Origin: Oceanobacillus bengalensis
GTDB lineage: Bacteria > Bacillota > Bacilli > Bacillales > Amphibacillaceae
DNA: 64,000 bases
NCBI RefSeq assembly: GCF_003628445.1
Contig: NZ_RBZO01000006.1
Coordinates: 1-64,000, forward strand
Direction: 5' to 3'
Shown: in pieces, positions 1-6,955 of the stretch
How positions within the stretch are numbered: position 1 is the stretch's first letter
Layout of the letters: each line of letters begins with the position of its first letter
Program-made: the position numbers and the translations under genes
The notes under the pieces: model-generated
The model's input: the letters and a program-made list of their open reading frames with translations, nothing else
Told to the model about the DNA's origin: nothing
Databases searched by the model: none

Positions 1-115
1 ATTTATTACATAGAATTGAATGAATTGGATTAGTTGGAACGCCGTATGCGGTGAAAGTCGCACGTACGGTGTGAACAGGGGGAAAAGGGAGCGATAACTT
101 CAAACCCTTACCTAT
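1..115 (+). mobile_element. 3' end of a group II intron (domains V and VI)
   Basis: Positions 38-75 form a hairpin built from CGCCGTATGCGG, a GAAA tetraloop region and the returning GCACGTACGGTG, the signature of catalytic domain V of bacterial group II introns. It is followed by a short G-rich/C-rich hairpin (about 78-108) that fits domain VI. The end near CCTTACCTAT (about 115) is typical for these introns, but I cannot fix the splice site to the base. The reverse-transcriptase ORF and the rest of the intron must lie before the window. Confidence 0.75.
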
Positions 116-210
116 CTGTATAAAGACGGATAAGCACATTTTTTGTAGAATATTTAAAAGGCAGCATTGTAAACGGAAAGCTTCTTCAAACAAATAAACG
201 TTTTTCACAA

Positions 211-549
211 TTGAAAAATAGTCAAAAGGATTGGATTGTGAAAGAACTTTATAAACTTTATCACAATAAAATGAAAGAAAGACGTACAACAAGAAAACTG
301 CCTCTTGAACAGAGAGAGATAGTTATTTTATCTCTCTACGATCAGATAGAAAGGAAAGAAATTTGGATTCCATATGATGAAGTTAGAAAATACGTATTTA
401 GTAAAATTACAAAGATAGTAAAATCTTTTGAAAACAATTTCCTGAGTTGTATGTTAAATTTGAAGCCGAGCATGCCAAAAGATAAGAAAAGTATAATACG
501 AATAAAAGCAACGGTCCTTTCTAAAAGAAGGCTAAGCACTTTTTCTTAA
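211..549 (+). CDS. Hypothetical protein, probably a truncated remnant
   Basis: A 112-residue, Lys/Arg-rich reading frame with no motif I recognise. It lies about 95 nt after the group II intron end and opens with TTG. No Shine-Dalgarno sequence is visible before that codon. The frame is open upstream to a stop at 121-123, and the extra residues read as plausible protein. It may therefore be the 3' exon or leftover of a gene disrupted at the intron site. The middle (about residues 25-75) has regular amphipathic helices. Function unknown, and the start is uncertain. Confidence 0.35.
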   Translation: MKNSQKDWIVKELYKLYHNKMKERRTTRKLPLEQREIVILSLYDQIERKEIWIPYDEVRKYVFSKITKIVKSFENNFLSCMLNLKPSMPKDKKSIIRIKATVLSKRRLSTFS

Positions 550-631
550 TGAAACGTCCTATTTAATTAGGGAAGTGACAACGCCTTTCCTATTGGATTT
601 GACCATGAATAAATACTTGGAGGTGGATTAA

Positions 632-817
632 GTGAAGTTAGACGTAAATAAACCTCAATTAACCATCATGGGTGTTAGATTTAACAATCAGAAAGACTTT
701 AGAGGAGCGCTATACGCAATTAGTTCGAATATGATTGAAGGATGGCAACCTACTAAACAAGATGTAGAACAGGTAAAGCATTATCTGGTTTCAAAACATA
801 AGAAAAAACTAGGATGA
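632..817 (+). CDS. Small hypothetical protein, possibly antitoxin-like
   Basis: A 61-residue protein preceded by a good ribosome site (GGAGGTGG, 619-626) before a GTG start at 631-633. The central segment (EGWQPTKQDVEQVKHYL) resembles the helical inhibitory segment of VbhA-type antitoxins that guard Fic toxins. That is a weak, by-eye similarity and I do not rely on it. The DNA just downstream (about 825-948) holds only broken frames, so any partner gene has decayed. The basic C-terminus (KHKKKLG) is notable. Confidence 0.5.
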   Translation: MKLDVNKPQLTIMGVRFNNQKDFRGALYAISSNMIEGWQPTKQDVEQVKHYLVSKHKKKLG

Positions 818-1216
818 CTAGGAAAAGATACATACTGTTATTTCATCAGATGTATTAGAAAGTATTGGAGTTAACTATGAAAATGGCGATACGATTTATG
901 AAGCATATGCAATCGGAGGAAGGATTTCTTATCGTGATTTTTGTAGGTAACTTGTTATTCTATCCTTTGTTTCCACTATTCAATTAACGGATTGCGTTAG
1001 AAGAAGATGAACATTCGTAAATGAACTAACTTAGCAGAAGAGTGGAATTAAAAGAAGGAGAAGCTAACATTATTTGTTGCATTTCTTTCTGCAACCATTG
1101 CTGTAAATGATGTAACGATAAGAATTTCTGTATTAAGAGGATAATTTCTTTGGTACAAAAGGGTTGTATCCGATGGAATACTTAATTAAGTCTGCTACAT
1201 GACAGCATCTCATCCA
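818..1216. other. Decayed, gene-free stretch
   Basis: No intact gene is visible. One frame from about 826 to 948 reads as protein-like (it contains SSDVLESIGVNYENGDTIYE) but begins after a stop and has no start codon or ribosome site. It looks like the remnant of a gene once linked to the small protein upstream. The rest (950-1200) is AT-rich and full of stops in all frames. Confidence 0.4.
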
Positions 1217-1244
1217 GAAGCCGTATCATATATGATACGGCTTC
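1217..1244 (-). terminator. Perfect hairpin after the DHOD-like gene
   Basis: A 14-bp perfect inverted repeat (GAAGCCGTATCATA and its complement) starts 1 nt after the stop codon of the minus-strand gene. The T-rich side (CCTTATTTCTTTTT) lies on the plus strand. It may therefore act mainly on plus-strand transcripts, or only as a 3' stabiliser for the minus-strand gene. Confidence 0.6.
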
Positions 1245-1245
1245 C

Positions 1246-3072
1246 TTATTTCTTTTTCAAGAAAGGATATGAAAATACTAATCCTAACAGATATACAATG
1301 ACTAAAAAGTAAACGGGAAGTAAATGTGTAAAAGTTGTATAGCCAATATAAAAATGTGTTCCAATCCCTGCTATAAATGCAGGCAATGCTCCTAAAGCTA
1401 GTGTATTCCAAACCCATCGTTCCCCTTGTCTAAATCCCCACAAAGAAAGCATTAGAACAAGTAAACCAACACTCACAAGTGCACTGCCAAATCCTGCCCG
1501 GTCATGTGCGATAACAGGAATCAAATTGCTACTAATATTATCTAACATTTGCGGTGACATACATAGGAAGCTTAAGTCAGTTGATACAAAAACGTTAGTT
1601 ACACCTATTGTGGAAATAACGATACCACCTACTACTAACAAAAATCCTAGTGTAATAAACATGAGCTGTCCGTAAAGTCCGTATTGCCACGCCCTGTCAT
1701 TCTTTCCATGACTGGAATATGGGGTGTATGTGGCTGTTTTCCCTTCCTTAATGCTATAAAAATAGATTGGCAGTAAGATAAGCCAAAATAAAGCGTGTAG
1801 CCAATCAAAGTAACCGAAGCCGATGAAAAGTAAAATACCGAGAAAACCAACGATTGCTGCACTGTGAAAAGCAATTTTCGCCCAATGCATGCCATATTTA
1901 ATTCCGTGCCTTGCAAGCTGGATATACAAGATTCCTCCAGATATCATTGTTCCAGCTAGCGCCATCCTATCATGTGACATGAATGATAGAATCAGTGGAT
2001 TGATTTGTATGATGTCAGCGCTTGTTAGTCCGATAAAAGCCTCGTCATAAGGGAGGATTATACTCGTCAATGCAAAATATAAGGCAATGATGCCTCCAAT
2101 TAGTATCGCGAGACCAAACAGAAATGAGCCGTGGCTTTTTTGTTTTTCAATAGGCCGAACTTCTTCAAATAATAATCGTTCATGAATTCGCTTTGGTAAT
2201 CCAGGCCCCGCTTTTACATAGCCTTCTGTTAATATGAGCAAATCTGCTCCAGTATGAACTAAAGTACAAGCCTCATTTGGTGTCTCCACTCCACCAGAGG
2301 TTATGACGGTGAGCTCAGGGTTCAGGTTTTTAACCTGTTTTACCGTTTTAGCAAGGTATTCATTAGCATTTGCTGCTTCATGCCAATAGCTGTCCACTGT
2401 CCTTCGAGGGGCATTTATGACAATACCACCAAAACATGTATGCTCAATAAACTTCTCCAATTCACGTACTTTTTCATTCATTTCATCAGCGTGAAAAGAT
2501 ACATAGAAGGAATTTTCCAAATGTCTTTCACTTTTCGCTAAATAAATTTGCTCACTTGTTACGATAAAAGCGTCGACAAAAGGTGTTAAATGATCGACAA
2601 TCATGTCCCATTCGTTTCTTTTTACATGTGTGTCTATCCTAGCAAAAATAGGAATCTGGATATGCAGGTTTGTTAATTTTTTAATTGCTAGTTTAAGAGG
2701 AACCTTTTCTTGATGATTAGCAAACAGAATGTGATTGTTTTCCCTTTTTGGTTCAGTTTGTTCTTTTGGTTCGTTTAACACGATTGGACCAATTTCTATA
2801 AATCCGAAGCCTAACTCTTGGAAGGCGTTCATACCTGATAAATTAGGATCAATATGGCCGCTTAACCCAGTAGGAGAGGGAAACTTCATATGATTAATTT
2901 CCTTGTGTAACTCCTGTGGGGGAGCCATATGTCCTAAAAAACCAACAAGACCCCGACCACCAGGAATGGATGCGATAGTATTCATCGATTCATGAATAAA
3001 CTCGCGACTTTTTTTCGGCCTCATTTTATCTAGGAGAAGTTTTTTTAGTGGATGATAGGACCAATCTGGCAT
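1246..3072 (-). CDS. Dihydroorotate dehydrogenase-like domain fused to a polytopic membrane domain
   Basis: A 608-residue protein. Residues 1 to about 310 resemble the FMN-binding barrel of quinone-type dihydroorotate dehydrogenase: an SGGVETPNEA segment precedes GADLLILTEGYVKAGPGLPK, matching the FMN-phosphate site and the last barrel strands. The remainder contains seven or eight hydrophobic segments. Canonical PyrD is about 350 residues with one N-terminal amphipathic helix, so the C-terminal membrane half is unusual. At the usual catalytic/asparagine region I see VINAPRRTVDSYW instead of a typical NTT-type motif, so orotate chemistry is doubtful. ATG at 3072 is preferred over upstream GTG/TTG because AGAAGG lies 8 nt before it. 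No pyrimidine genes are nearby. Confidence 0.75.
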   Translation of the reverse strand: MPDWSYHPLKKLLLDKMRPKKSREFIHESMNTIASIPGGRGLVGFLGHMAPPQELHKEINHMKFPSPTGLSGHIDPNLSGMNAFQELGFGFIEIGPIVLNEPKEQTEPKRENNHILFANHQEKVPLKLAIKKLTNLHIQIPIFARIDTHVKRNEWDMIVDHLTPFVDAFIVTSEQIYLAKSERHLENSFYVSFHADEMNEKVRELEKFIEHTCFGGIVINAPRRTVDSYWHEAANANEYLAKTVKQVKNLNPELTVITSGGVETPNEACTLVHTGADLLILTEGYVKAGPGLPKRIHERLLFEEVRPIEKQKSHGSFLFGLAILIGGIIALYFALTSIILPYDEAFIGLTSADIIQINPLILSFMSHDRMALAGTMISGGILYIQLARHGIKYGMHWAKIAFHSAAIVGFLGILLFIGFGYFDWLHALFWLILLPIYFYSIKEGKTATYTPYSSHGKNDRAWQYGLYGQLMFITLGFLLVVGGIVISTIGVTNVFVSTDLSFLCMSPQMLDNISSNLIPVIAHDRAGFGSALVSVGLLVLMLSLWGFRQGERWVWNTLALGALPAFIAGIGTHFYIGYTTFTHLLPVYFLVIVYLLGLVFSYPFLKKK

Positions 3073-3256
3073 AAACAACACCTTCTAAAGTAATGACTCT
3101 ACCTCTTTTTACCATATTATTGAAAAATTTACAATAATCATTCCTGCATCCTCCATTTGGAGTCACAATCTTTGAAAACCCACTGATATAAATGCTACGA
3201 TACTTGTACAGAATAACAGGATCAGTCGAAATATAATTTGAAAAGGGGTTCTTATT

Positions 3257-3910
3257 ATGTCAGACAATTTTTATGCAAAAGAAAACACAAAAAATTTGTC
3301 ACAATTAAAAGATCTTGCACCAGAACAATTACAAGCTTTTACAGATTTTAATGCAGCTGTTTTTAAAGATGGAGCACTATCCATTAAGGAAAAGGAAATC
3401 ATTGCAGTTGCCATTGCACATGTAACAGAGTGTGCTTACTGCATTGACAGCCATACCAAAAAGGCGAAAAAAGCAGGAGCAGCATTGGAAGAATTAGCAG
3501 AAGCTGTATTTGTCACAGCAGCAATCGAAGCGGGTGGTGCAGTTACTCATAGTACACATGTACACAATGCAAAAGAAACAGATGCTTCAGATGTGCTATA
3601 TGCCCGCTCTAATTTGAAACATTTGGGTCAATTAGGCAAGTATGCGAAAGAAGGCTTTAAGGGCTATGCTGCATTTAGTGCCGCTGCAACAAAAGCAGGA
3701 AAGCTAAGTGCGAAGTTTAAAGAAATTATTGCTGTTGCCGTTGCAACCGCCACACAATGTCCGTATTGCATTGACGTCCATTCGAAAAATGCAGAGAAAA
3801 ATGGAGCAACAAGTGAAGAATTAGCGGAAGGTATTATGGTATCATCTGCTTTAAGAGCTGGTGGAGCTTATGCTCATATGATTAATATGATTCAGAGTTA
3901 TCAAGACTAG
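3257..3910 (+). CDS. AhpD-like protein with two carboxymuconolactone decarboxylase domains
   Basis: A 217-residue protein made of two tandem repeats of the alkylhydroperoxidase AhpD-like fold. Each repeat keeps the redox CxxC-x3-H motif: ECAYCIDSH around residue 55-63 and QCPYCIDVH around residue 165-173. Such proteins reduce peroxides or act as thiol-disulfide partners; the true substrate here is unknown. The start follows AAAAGGGG with good spacing. The last 40 codons, together with the downstream region, are duplicated at 5500-5640. The gene is monocistronic, followed by the antitoxin RNA promoter. Confidence 0.85.
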   Translation: MSDNFYAKENTKNLSQLKDLAPEQLQAFTDFNAAVFKDGALSIKEKEIIAVAIAHVTECAYCIDSHTKKAKKAGAALEELAEAVFVTAAIEAGGAVTHSTHVHNAKETDASDVLYARSNLKHLGQLGKYAKEGFKGYAAFSAAATKAGKLSAKFKEIIAVAVATATQCPYCIDVHSKNAEKNGATSEELAEGIMVSSALRAGGAYAHMINMIQSYQD

Positions 3911-3961
3911 GAATGGTTTTGGTTTAGATTGTGTAGAAGACTCTGATCTACTAGTTATTAC

Positions 3962-3990
3962 TTGAAAATAAATAATCTTTGAATTATAAT
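3962..3990 (+). promoter_or_regulatory. Promoter of the antitoxin RNA
   Basis: TTGAAA (3962-3967), exactly 17 nt, then TATAAT (3985-3990) is a near-consensus sigma-A promoter with no ribosome site or real gene behind it. Transcription would start near 3997 and read to the terminator at 4045-4086. Confidence 0.75.
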
Positions 3991-3996
3991 TTTTGT

Positions 3997-4085
3997 ATAG
4001 ACCGTGGAAAGCGGTCAACCATCAGCGTGGTGGTACTACAGGGAGTAACCTACACAAGTTTGGTCGGCAGGGTAGGTTACTTTTT
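3997..4085 (+). ncRNA. Candidate antisense antitoxin RNA of a type I system, about 89 nt
   Basis: The predicted transcript starts 7 nt after a strong promoter and ends at an intrinsic terminator. It has a 5' hairpin (GACCG...CGGTC, 4001-4017). Its 3' end overlaps, in antisense, the last codons and 3' region of the 28-codon toxin gene on the other strand. This convergent 3' overlap is the arrangement known for txpA/RatA and bsrG/SR4 in Bacillus subtilis. A near-identical second copy lies at 5709-5797. Function is inferred from layout. Confidence 0.65.
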
Positions 4086-4086
4086 C
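4045..4086 (+). terminator. Terminator of the antitoxin RNA
   Basis: GTAACCTAC (4045-4053) pairs perfectly with GTAGGTTAC (4072-4080) and is followed by TTTTT. The stem also contains the stop region of the oppositely oriented toxin gene, so both 3' ends share this structure. Confidence 0.8.
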
Positions 4087-4163
4087 ATGTCTATCAACGT
4101 AACCACTAGTGTGATGAATAGTACAATGAATGTGGTTGTTGCCAAATCAAAGTCATTATTCAC
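4077..4163 (-). CDS. Small hydrophobic toxin peptide (28 residues), holin-like/type I toxin
   Basis: The peptide begins MNNDFDLATTTFIVLF and continues as one strongly hydrophobic transmembrane segment ending in DMKK. Size, a single membrane helix and a charged C-terminus fit the small holin-like toxins of Gram-positive type I toxin-antitoxin systems. GTG at 4163 is chosen because AAAGGGGGTG lies 8 nt upstream; the ATG at 4169 is too close to that site. A possible promoter is TTGTCA-17-CCTAAT (4248 to 4220). The ribosome site is sequestered in a hairpin. The antisense RNA covers the 3' end. Too short for ordinary gene callers. Confidence 0.65.
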   Translation of the reverse strand: MNNDFDLATTTFIVLFITLVVTLIDMKK

Positions 4164-4171
4164 GTTCATCA

Positions 4172-4190
4172 CCCCCTTTGCTGATGGGGG
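4172..4190 (-). promoter_or_regulatory. Hairpin hiding the toxin ribosome-binding site
   Basis: On the toxin strand CCCCC (4190-4186) pairs with GGGGG (4176-4172), which is the Shine-Dalgarno sequence of the toxin. The loop is ATCAGCAAA. Occluding the ribosome site in the mRNA is a recurring control feature of type I toxins. Confidence 0.6.
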
Positions 4191-4297
4191 ATTTTGAACG
4201 CGCTACCCTGGTTGGTCCAATTAGGCTTCTGAAGATGGGCATTGACAAATAGATTACTGGTAACTTATACTGTAAATAATTAATTGAATAGTTCTCC

Positions 4298-4393
4298 TAA
4301 AGGGGAGTAGCTTTTACAACAGAGTCGTCATTTCGGAGGGTTTCATTCTCCCGGCTTTGTTGGCAACGATTGTTGTTAGCAAGACCTTTACCT
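4298..4393 (+). promoter_or_regulatory. yybP-ykoY (manganese) riboswitch
   Basis: The leader contains the conserved AAAGGGGAGTAGC (4300-4312) and a closing GCAAGACCTTTACC (4379-4392). P1 forms between TAAAGG and CCTTTA. These are the marks of the yybP-ykoY family, which senses Mn2+. It sits upstream of a TerC-family gene, the usual partner. A second hairpin and then a terminator follow, giving a transcription switch. Confidence 0.85.
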
Positions 4394-4423
4394 ATTTTGG
4401 TAAGGGTCCTTTATCTTTTTTTG

Positions 4424-4457
4424 AAGACCTTTACCATGTCTGGTAAAGGTCTTTTTG
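4424..4457 (+). terminator. Terminator of the manganese riboswitch
   Basis: AAGACCTTTACC pairs perfectly with GGTAAAGGTCTT and runs into TTTTT. The same CCTTTACC sequence occurs in the 3' strand of the aptamer (4386-4393). Ligand-dependent exchange between aptamer and terminator is therefore plausible. Confidence 0.8.
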
Positions 4458-4626
4458 TATTGATGGCCTGATTCAGACGAAATGAACTTTCAAATAATAT
4501 AAATTTTTTTCGGCAAAGGAGTGAAAAAGCATAGAAGTCTCTTGAATGTAGCAAAGTAATTTATATAGAAAACGTTAGGAACAAGCTTGAATGAAGATAA
4601 TATAGAAATTAATGGAGGAAAAAATA

Positions 4627-5394
4627 ATGGAACTGACAATTTTAATTGAATATGGATGGGTTTTGCTACTATTAATTGGTCTCGAAGGCTTGCTTGCAGC
4701 CGATAATGCGCTTGTTTTAGCGATTATGGTGAAGCACCTACCAGAAGAAGAAAGGAAGAAGGCACTCTTCTATGGGTTGGCTGGTGCATTTGTTTTCCGT
4801 TTTGGTTCACTATTTATCATTTCTTTCCTTGTCGATGTTTGGCAAGTACAGGCGATTGGAGCCTTGTACCTTCTATTCATCGCCATTAATCATATTGTTA
4901 GGAAACTTTTCTTTAAAAAGAAGGTAGACAATATTGAACAAAAACCAAAGAAAAAATCTGGTTTTTGGGGAACTGTTATTAAGGTTGAGCTTGCCGATAT
5001 TGCTTTTGCGGTAGACTCGATTCTTGCAGCGGTAGCCTTGGCAATGACGCTTCCAAACACGAATCTCCCGCAGATTGGTGGGATGGATGGAGGCAAGTTC
5101 CTTGTTATTCTTACCGGTGGGGTGATTGGATTAATCATTATGCGATTCGCTGCTAACTTATTTGTAACATTGCTTCAATCGAGACCAGGTCTTGAAATTG
5201 CAGCATTTGCTATTGTAGGCTGGGTTGGTGTCAAACTTGCTGTATTAACGCTAGGACACCCAGATATTGGTGTTCTACCTTATGACTTTGCACATTCTAC
5301 TGAGTGGAAACTATTCTTCTACACCGTTCTAATTGGAATAGCTGCAGCTGGATGGTTCTTGACGAAAGAAAAGAAAGCACGGGAAGTAGAGTAA
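4627..5394 (+). CDS. TerC-family integral membrane protein, probable manganese exporter
   Basis: A 255-residue polytopic membrane protein of the TerC/YkoY family. The conserved segment EGLLAADNALVLAIMVKHLP lies near the N-terminus, and VELADIAFAVDSILAAVAL near residue 125 carries the acidic membrane residues seen in the family. Family members export Mn2+ or help load it onto exported enzymes. ATG at 4627 is preferred because GGAGG (4615-4619) lies 7 nt before it; the ATG at 4612 overlaps that site. The upstream yybP-ykoY leader supports a role in manganese homeostasis. A strong hairpin follows the gene. Confidence 0.88.
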   Translation: MELTILIEYGWVLLLLIGLEGLLAADNALVLAIMVKHLPEEERKKALFYGLAGAFVFRFGSLFIISFLVDVWQVQAIGALYLLFIAINHIVRKLFFKKKVDNIEQKPKKKSGFWGTVIKVELADIAFAVDSILAAVALAMTLPNTNLPQIGGMDGGKFLVILTGGVIGLIIMRFAANLFVTLLQSRPGLEIAAFAIVGWVGVKLAVLTLGHPDIGVLPYDFAHSTEWKLFFYTVLIGIAAAGWFLTKEKKAREVE

Positions 5395-5396
5395 CT

Positions 5397-5441
5397 TTTA
5401 GGGTAGTGGGGGAGAAATATCCCCTAGCCCTAAAAATTTTC
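5397..5441 (+). terminator. Terminator after the TerC gene
   Basis: TTTTAGGG...GGGG pairs with CCCC...CCCTAAAA (arms about 5396-5415 and 5422-5437), followed by ATTTT. It starts 2 nt after the stop codon. Confidence 0.7.
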
Positions 5442-5708
5442 ATGCAGAATTATTAAAAATATAGTTAATTAAGGCTTTGCTGTCGAGTCTTTCAACTAGA
5501 AATGCAGAAAAAAACGGAGCTACAGGTGAAGAATTAGCGGAAGGTATTATGGTATCATCTGCTTTAAGAGCTGGTGGAGCTTATGCTCATATGATCAATA
5601 TGATTCAGAGTTATCAAGACTAGGAATGTTTTGGTTTAGATTGTGTAGAAGACTTTGATATACCAGTTATTACTTGAATATAAATAATCTTTGAATTATT
5701 ATTTTTGT

Positions 5709-5797
5709 ATAGACTGTGGTAAGCGGTCAACCATCAGCATGGTGGTACAATATGCAGTAACCTACGCAAGCTTGGGTGGCAGGGTAGGTTACTTTTT
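5709..5797 (+). ncRNA. Second copy of the candidate antitoxin RNA
   Basis: Promoter TTGAAT (5674-5679), 17 nt, TATTAT (5697-5702): each box differs from copy 1 by one base. The terminator GTAACCTAC/GTAGGTTAC (5757-5792) with TTTTT is kept. It could still make an RNA able to act on the toxin mRNA from copy 1, although its toxin gene is broken. Confidence 0.5.
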
Positions 5798-5806
5798 CAT
5801 GTCAAT

Positions 5807-5875
5807 TTAAGTAACTATTAGTGTGATGAATAGTACAATGAATGTGGCTGTTGCCAAATCAAAGCCATTATTCAC
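5807..5875 (-). pseudogene. Truncated second copy of the small toxin gene
   Basis: Same GTG start, ribosome site and CCCCC/GGGGG hairpin as copy 1. A TTG-to-TAA change in codon 23 stops the peptide after LFITLIVT, removing the charged LIDMKK tail. The upstream promoter region was not duplicated. Probably a dead toxin gene kept beside a still intact antitoxin promoter. Confidence 0.6.
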
Positions 5876-6053
5876 GTTCATCACCCCCTTTGCTGATGGG
5901 GGATTTTGAACGCTACCCTACCTATACAATTGTGCCTAAAACTATAATAACTAATAGTTTCCTATTTTACAATTATTTGGGCAAATATACTGGTAATCCT
6001 CAGTTTCTCTTGAGTACTTGTGTCAAGTTCTACGAGTGACAGGCACCTGTTAT

Positions 6054-6091
6054 AAAACCTTTGCGTCTATTTTGGATGCAAAGGTTTTTTG
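6054..6091 (+). terminator. Intrinsic terminator or intergenic hairpin
   Basis: AAAACCTTTGCGTC pairs with GGATGCAAAGGTTTTTT. It follows the short motif GTGACAGGCACC (6036-6047), which recurs at 27490 and looks like part of a dispersed intergenic element. Confidence 0.6.
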
Positions 6092-6191
6092 GTTATAAAT
6101 GGCTTTGTCGAACTTTGAAACGTATAATTCTTTCAAAGCTATAATGCAAAATATATAGTGAATTTAATGACAACTTTACACAAGACTAAGA

Positions 6192-6258
6192 ACCAAAGGA
6201 ACAGGTACACTGGTCCAAATTCTGCTTAATAATGAACCATAGTACCTGTTCCCTTGGT
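6192..6258. repeat. Long intergenic inverted repeat
   Basis: ACCAAAGGAACAGGTAC (6192-6208) matches the complement of GTACCTGTTCCCTTGGT (6242-6258) at 16 of 17 positions, with a 33-nt loop. There is no T-run, so it is not a classical terminator. It may be a dispersed hairpin element. Confidence 0.5.
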
Positions 6259-6326
6259 CCGAGTCTATTAGAAACTCACCTTTACTTTTCAATAAAAAGT
6301 GCTATAATAGTATTAATTAAATATAG

Positions 6327-6425
6327 GTTATCAAGAGTGAACGAGAGTACTGGCTCATTGACTTCACAGCAACCTGCCATGTGGTAAGGTGCTACAACCA
6401 GCAAAGCATTGCTTTGAATGATGAC
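6327..6425 (+). promoter_or_regulatory. S-box (SAM-I)-like riboswitch, variant core, copy 1
   Basis: Promoter TTTACT-16-TATAAT (6281-6308) precedes a leader whose ends pair as GTTATCA (6327-6333) and TGATGAC (6419-6425). Inside, the order AAGAG, ACTGGC, GCAACC, AAGGTGCT, CCAGCA matches the S-box plan. The segment that is normally close to CCCNNTGAANCCCGGCAACC reads instead CTCATTGACTTCACAGCAACC, so the P2/pseudoknot core differs. A terminator follows before the gene at 6524. It could be a diverged SAM riboswitch or a related RNA with another ligand. Confidence 0.65.
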
Positions 6426-6433
6426 GAACGGCT

Positions 6434-6478
6434 AAAGGCTCTTTGTTGTATTCATGTGCAATAGGGAGTCTTTTTTTT
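6434..6478 (+). terminator. Attenuator terminator of the S-box-like leader, copy 1
   Basis: AAAGGCTCTTTGTTG pairs (with G-U pairs) with CAATAGGGAGTCTTT, followed by a run of eight T. It lies 9 nt after the aptamer and 46 nt before the gene start, as expected for a transcription-attenuation riboswitch. Confidence 0.75.
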
Positions 6479-6523
6479 GATTCGTTTCTTGAGCAATAAA
6501 AAACAAAAATGAAGGAGATTAGG

Positions 6524-6853
6524 ATGATGAACATTAATGGAATGGCAAGAGGTTATATGGCAAAAAAACTGGGTGGAGAAGATTTCCTGCTACATGTTGG
6601 AGAATGTGTGGAGCGGCAATTAAAGGAATGGAACGATAGGTATAAGGTAAATATTATGAAGCTTGCAGACTATGAATTTGTTGTAATATACGAAGAAAAA
6701 TATTATCATGTGCAACTTACCAAAGAGGAGATAGAATTACTTCAGAAGCAAAGCCCGTACGCACTTGACCGCGAAATTTGGAAAGAATTAGAGAATCAGG
6801 GACTTGTGATTGTTAGAGGGGTTGGGAATTATATTGAGAGGGTTTTGTATTGA
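6524..6853 (+). CDS. Unknown ~109-residue protein under an S-box-like leader, copy 1
   Basis: I do not recognise the family. The protein is soluble, mixed alpha/beta, and begins MMNINGMARGYMAKK. A central segment (KLADYEFVVIYEEKYYHVQL) looks like beta-strands, and the C-terminal part (residues 75-105) looks helical. No signal peptide, membrane segment or cysteine motif except one Cys near residue 27. ATG at 6524 is chosen because AAGGAG (6512-6517) lies 6 nt before it; 6509 is upstream of that site. A close paralogue lies at 9759 behind the same leader. It precedes the pxp operon by about 100 nt. Confidence 0.75.
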   Translation: MMNINGMARGYMAKKLGGEDFLLHVGECVERQLKEWNDRYKVNIMKLADYEFVVIYEEKYYHVQLTKEEIELLQKQSPYALDREIWKELENQGLVIVRGVGNYIERVLY

Positions 6854-6955
6854 TTTATCCACTTTTATTATTTATAATATTGTTATTATTTTACCATAAT
6901 ACAAACTATTTGAATATTTGTCTTTTATCTATCAACAAAGAAAGGAGATGAGTAA

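Larger units (their letters stand above)
3786..4212. repeat. Copy 1 of a 427-bp direct duplication
   Basis: This segment runs from the last ~40 codons of the AhpD-like gene, through the antitoxin RNA, to the toxin ribosome site. It recurs at 5500-5926 in the same orientation with scattered substitutions and is collinear by eye. The two copies flank the manganese leader and the TerC gene. Confidence 0.85.
5500..5926. repeat. Copy 2 of the 427-bp direct duplication
   Basis: Collinear with 3786-4212. It opens with the AhpD tail in frame (AEKNGATGEELAEGIMVSS...) but has no start or upstream domain, so this AhpD piece is a fragment ending at 5622. It then repeats the antitoxin RNA promoter and terminator and the toxin reading frame. 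The similarity stops at GCTACCCT, so the toxin promoter was not copied. Confidence 0.85.

Noticed and set aside
3979-4197. 72-residue plus-strand frame over the toxin-antitoxin segment
   Set aside because: No ribosome site; it crosses the antitoxin terminator, and its similarity to the second copy is explained by the RNA and the minus-strand toxin gene.
5842-6039. 65-residue plus-strand frame after the second toxin copy
   Set aside because: Antisense to the truncated toxin, no ribosome site, and it runs out of the duplication into unrelated sequence.
6327-6478. T-box leader
   Set aside because: No T-box sequence (AGGGTGGNACCGCG) and no specifier loop. The S-box order of motifs fits better.
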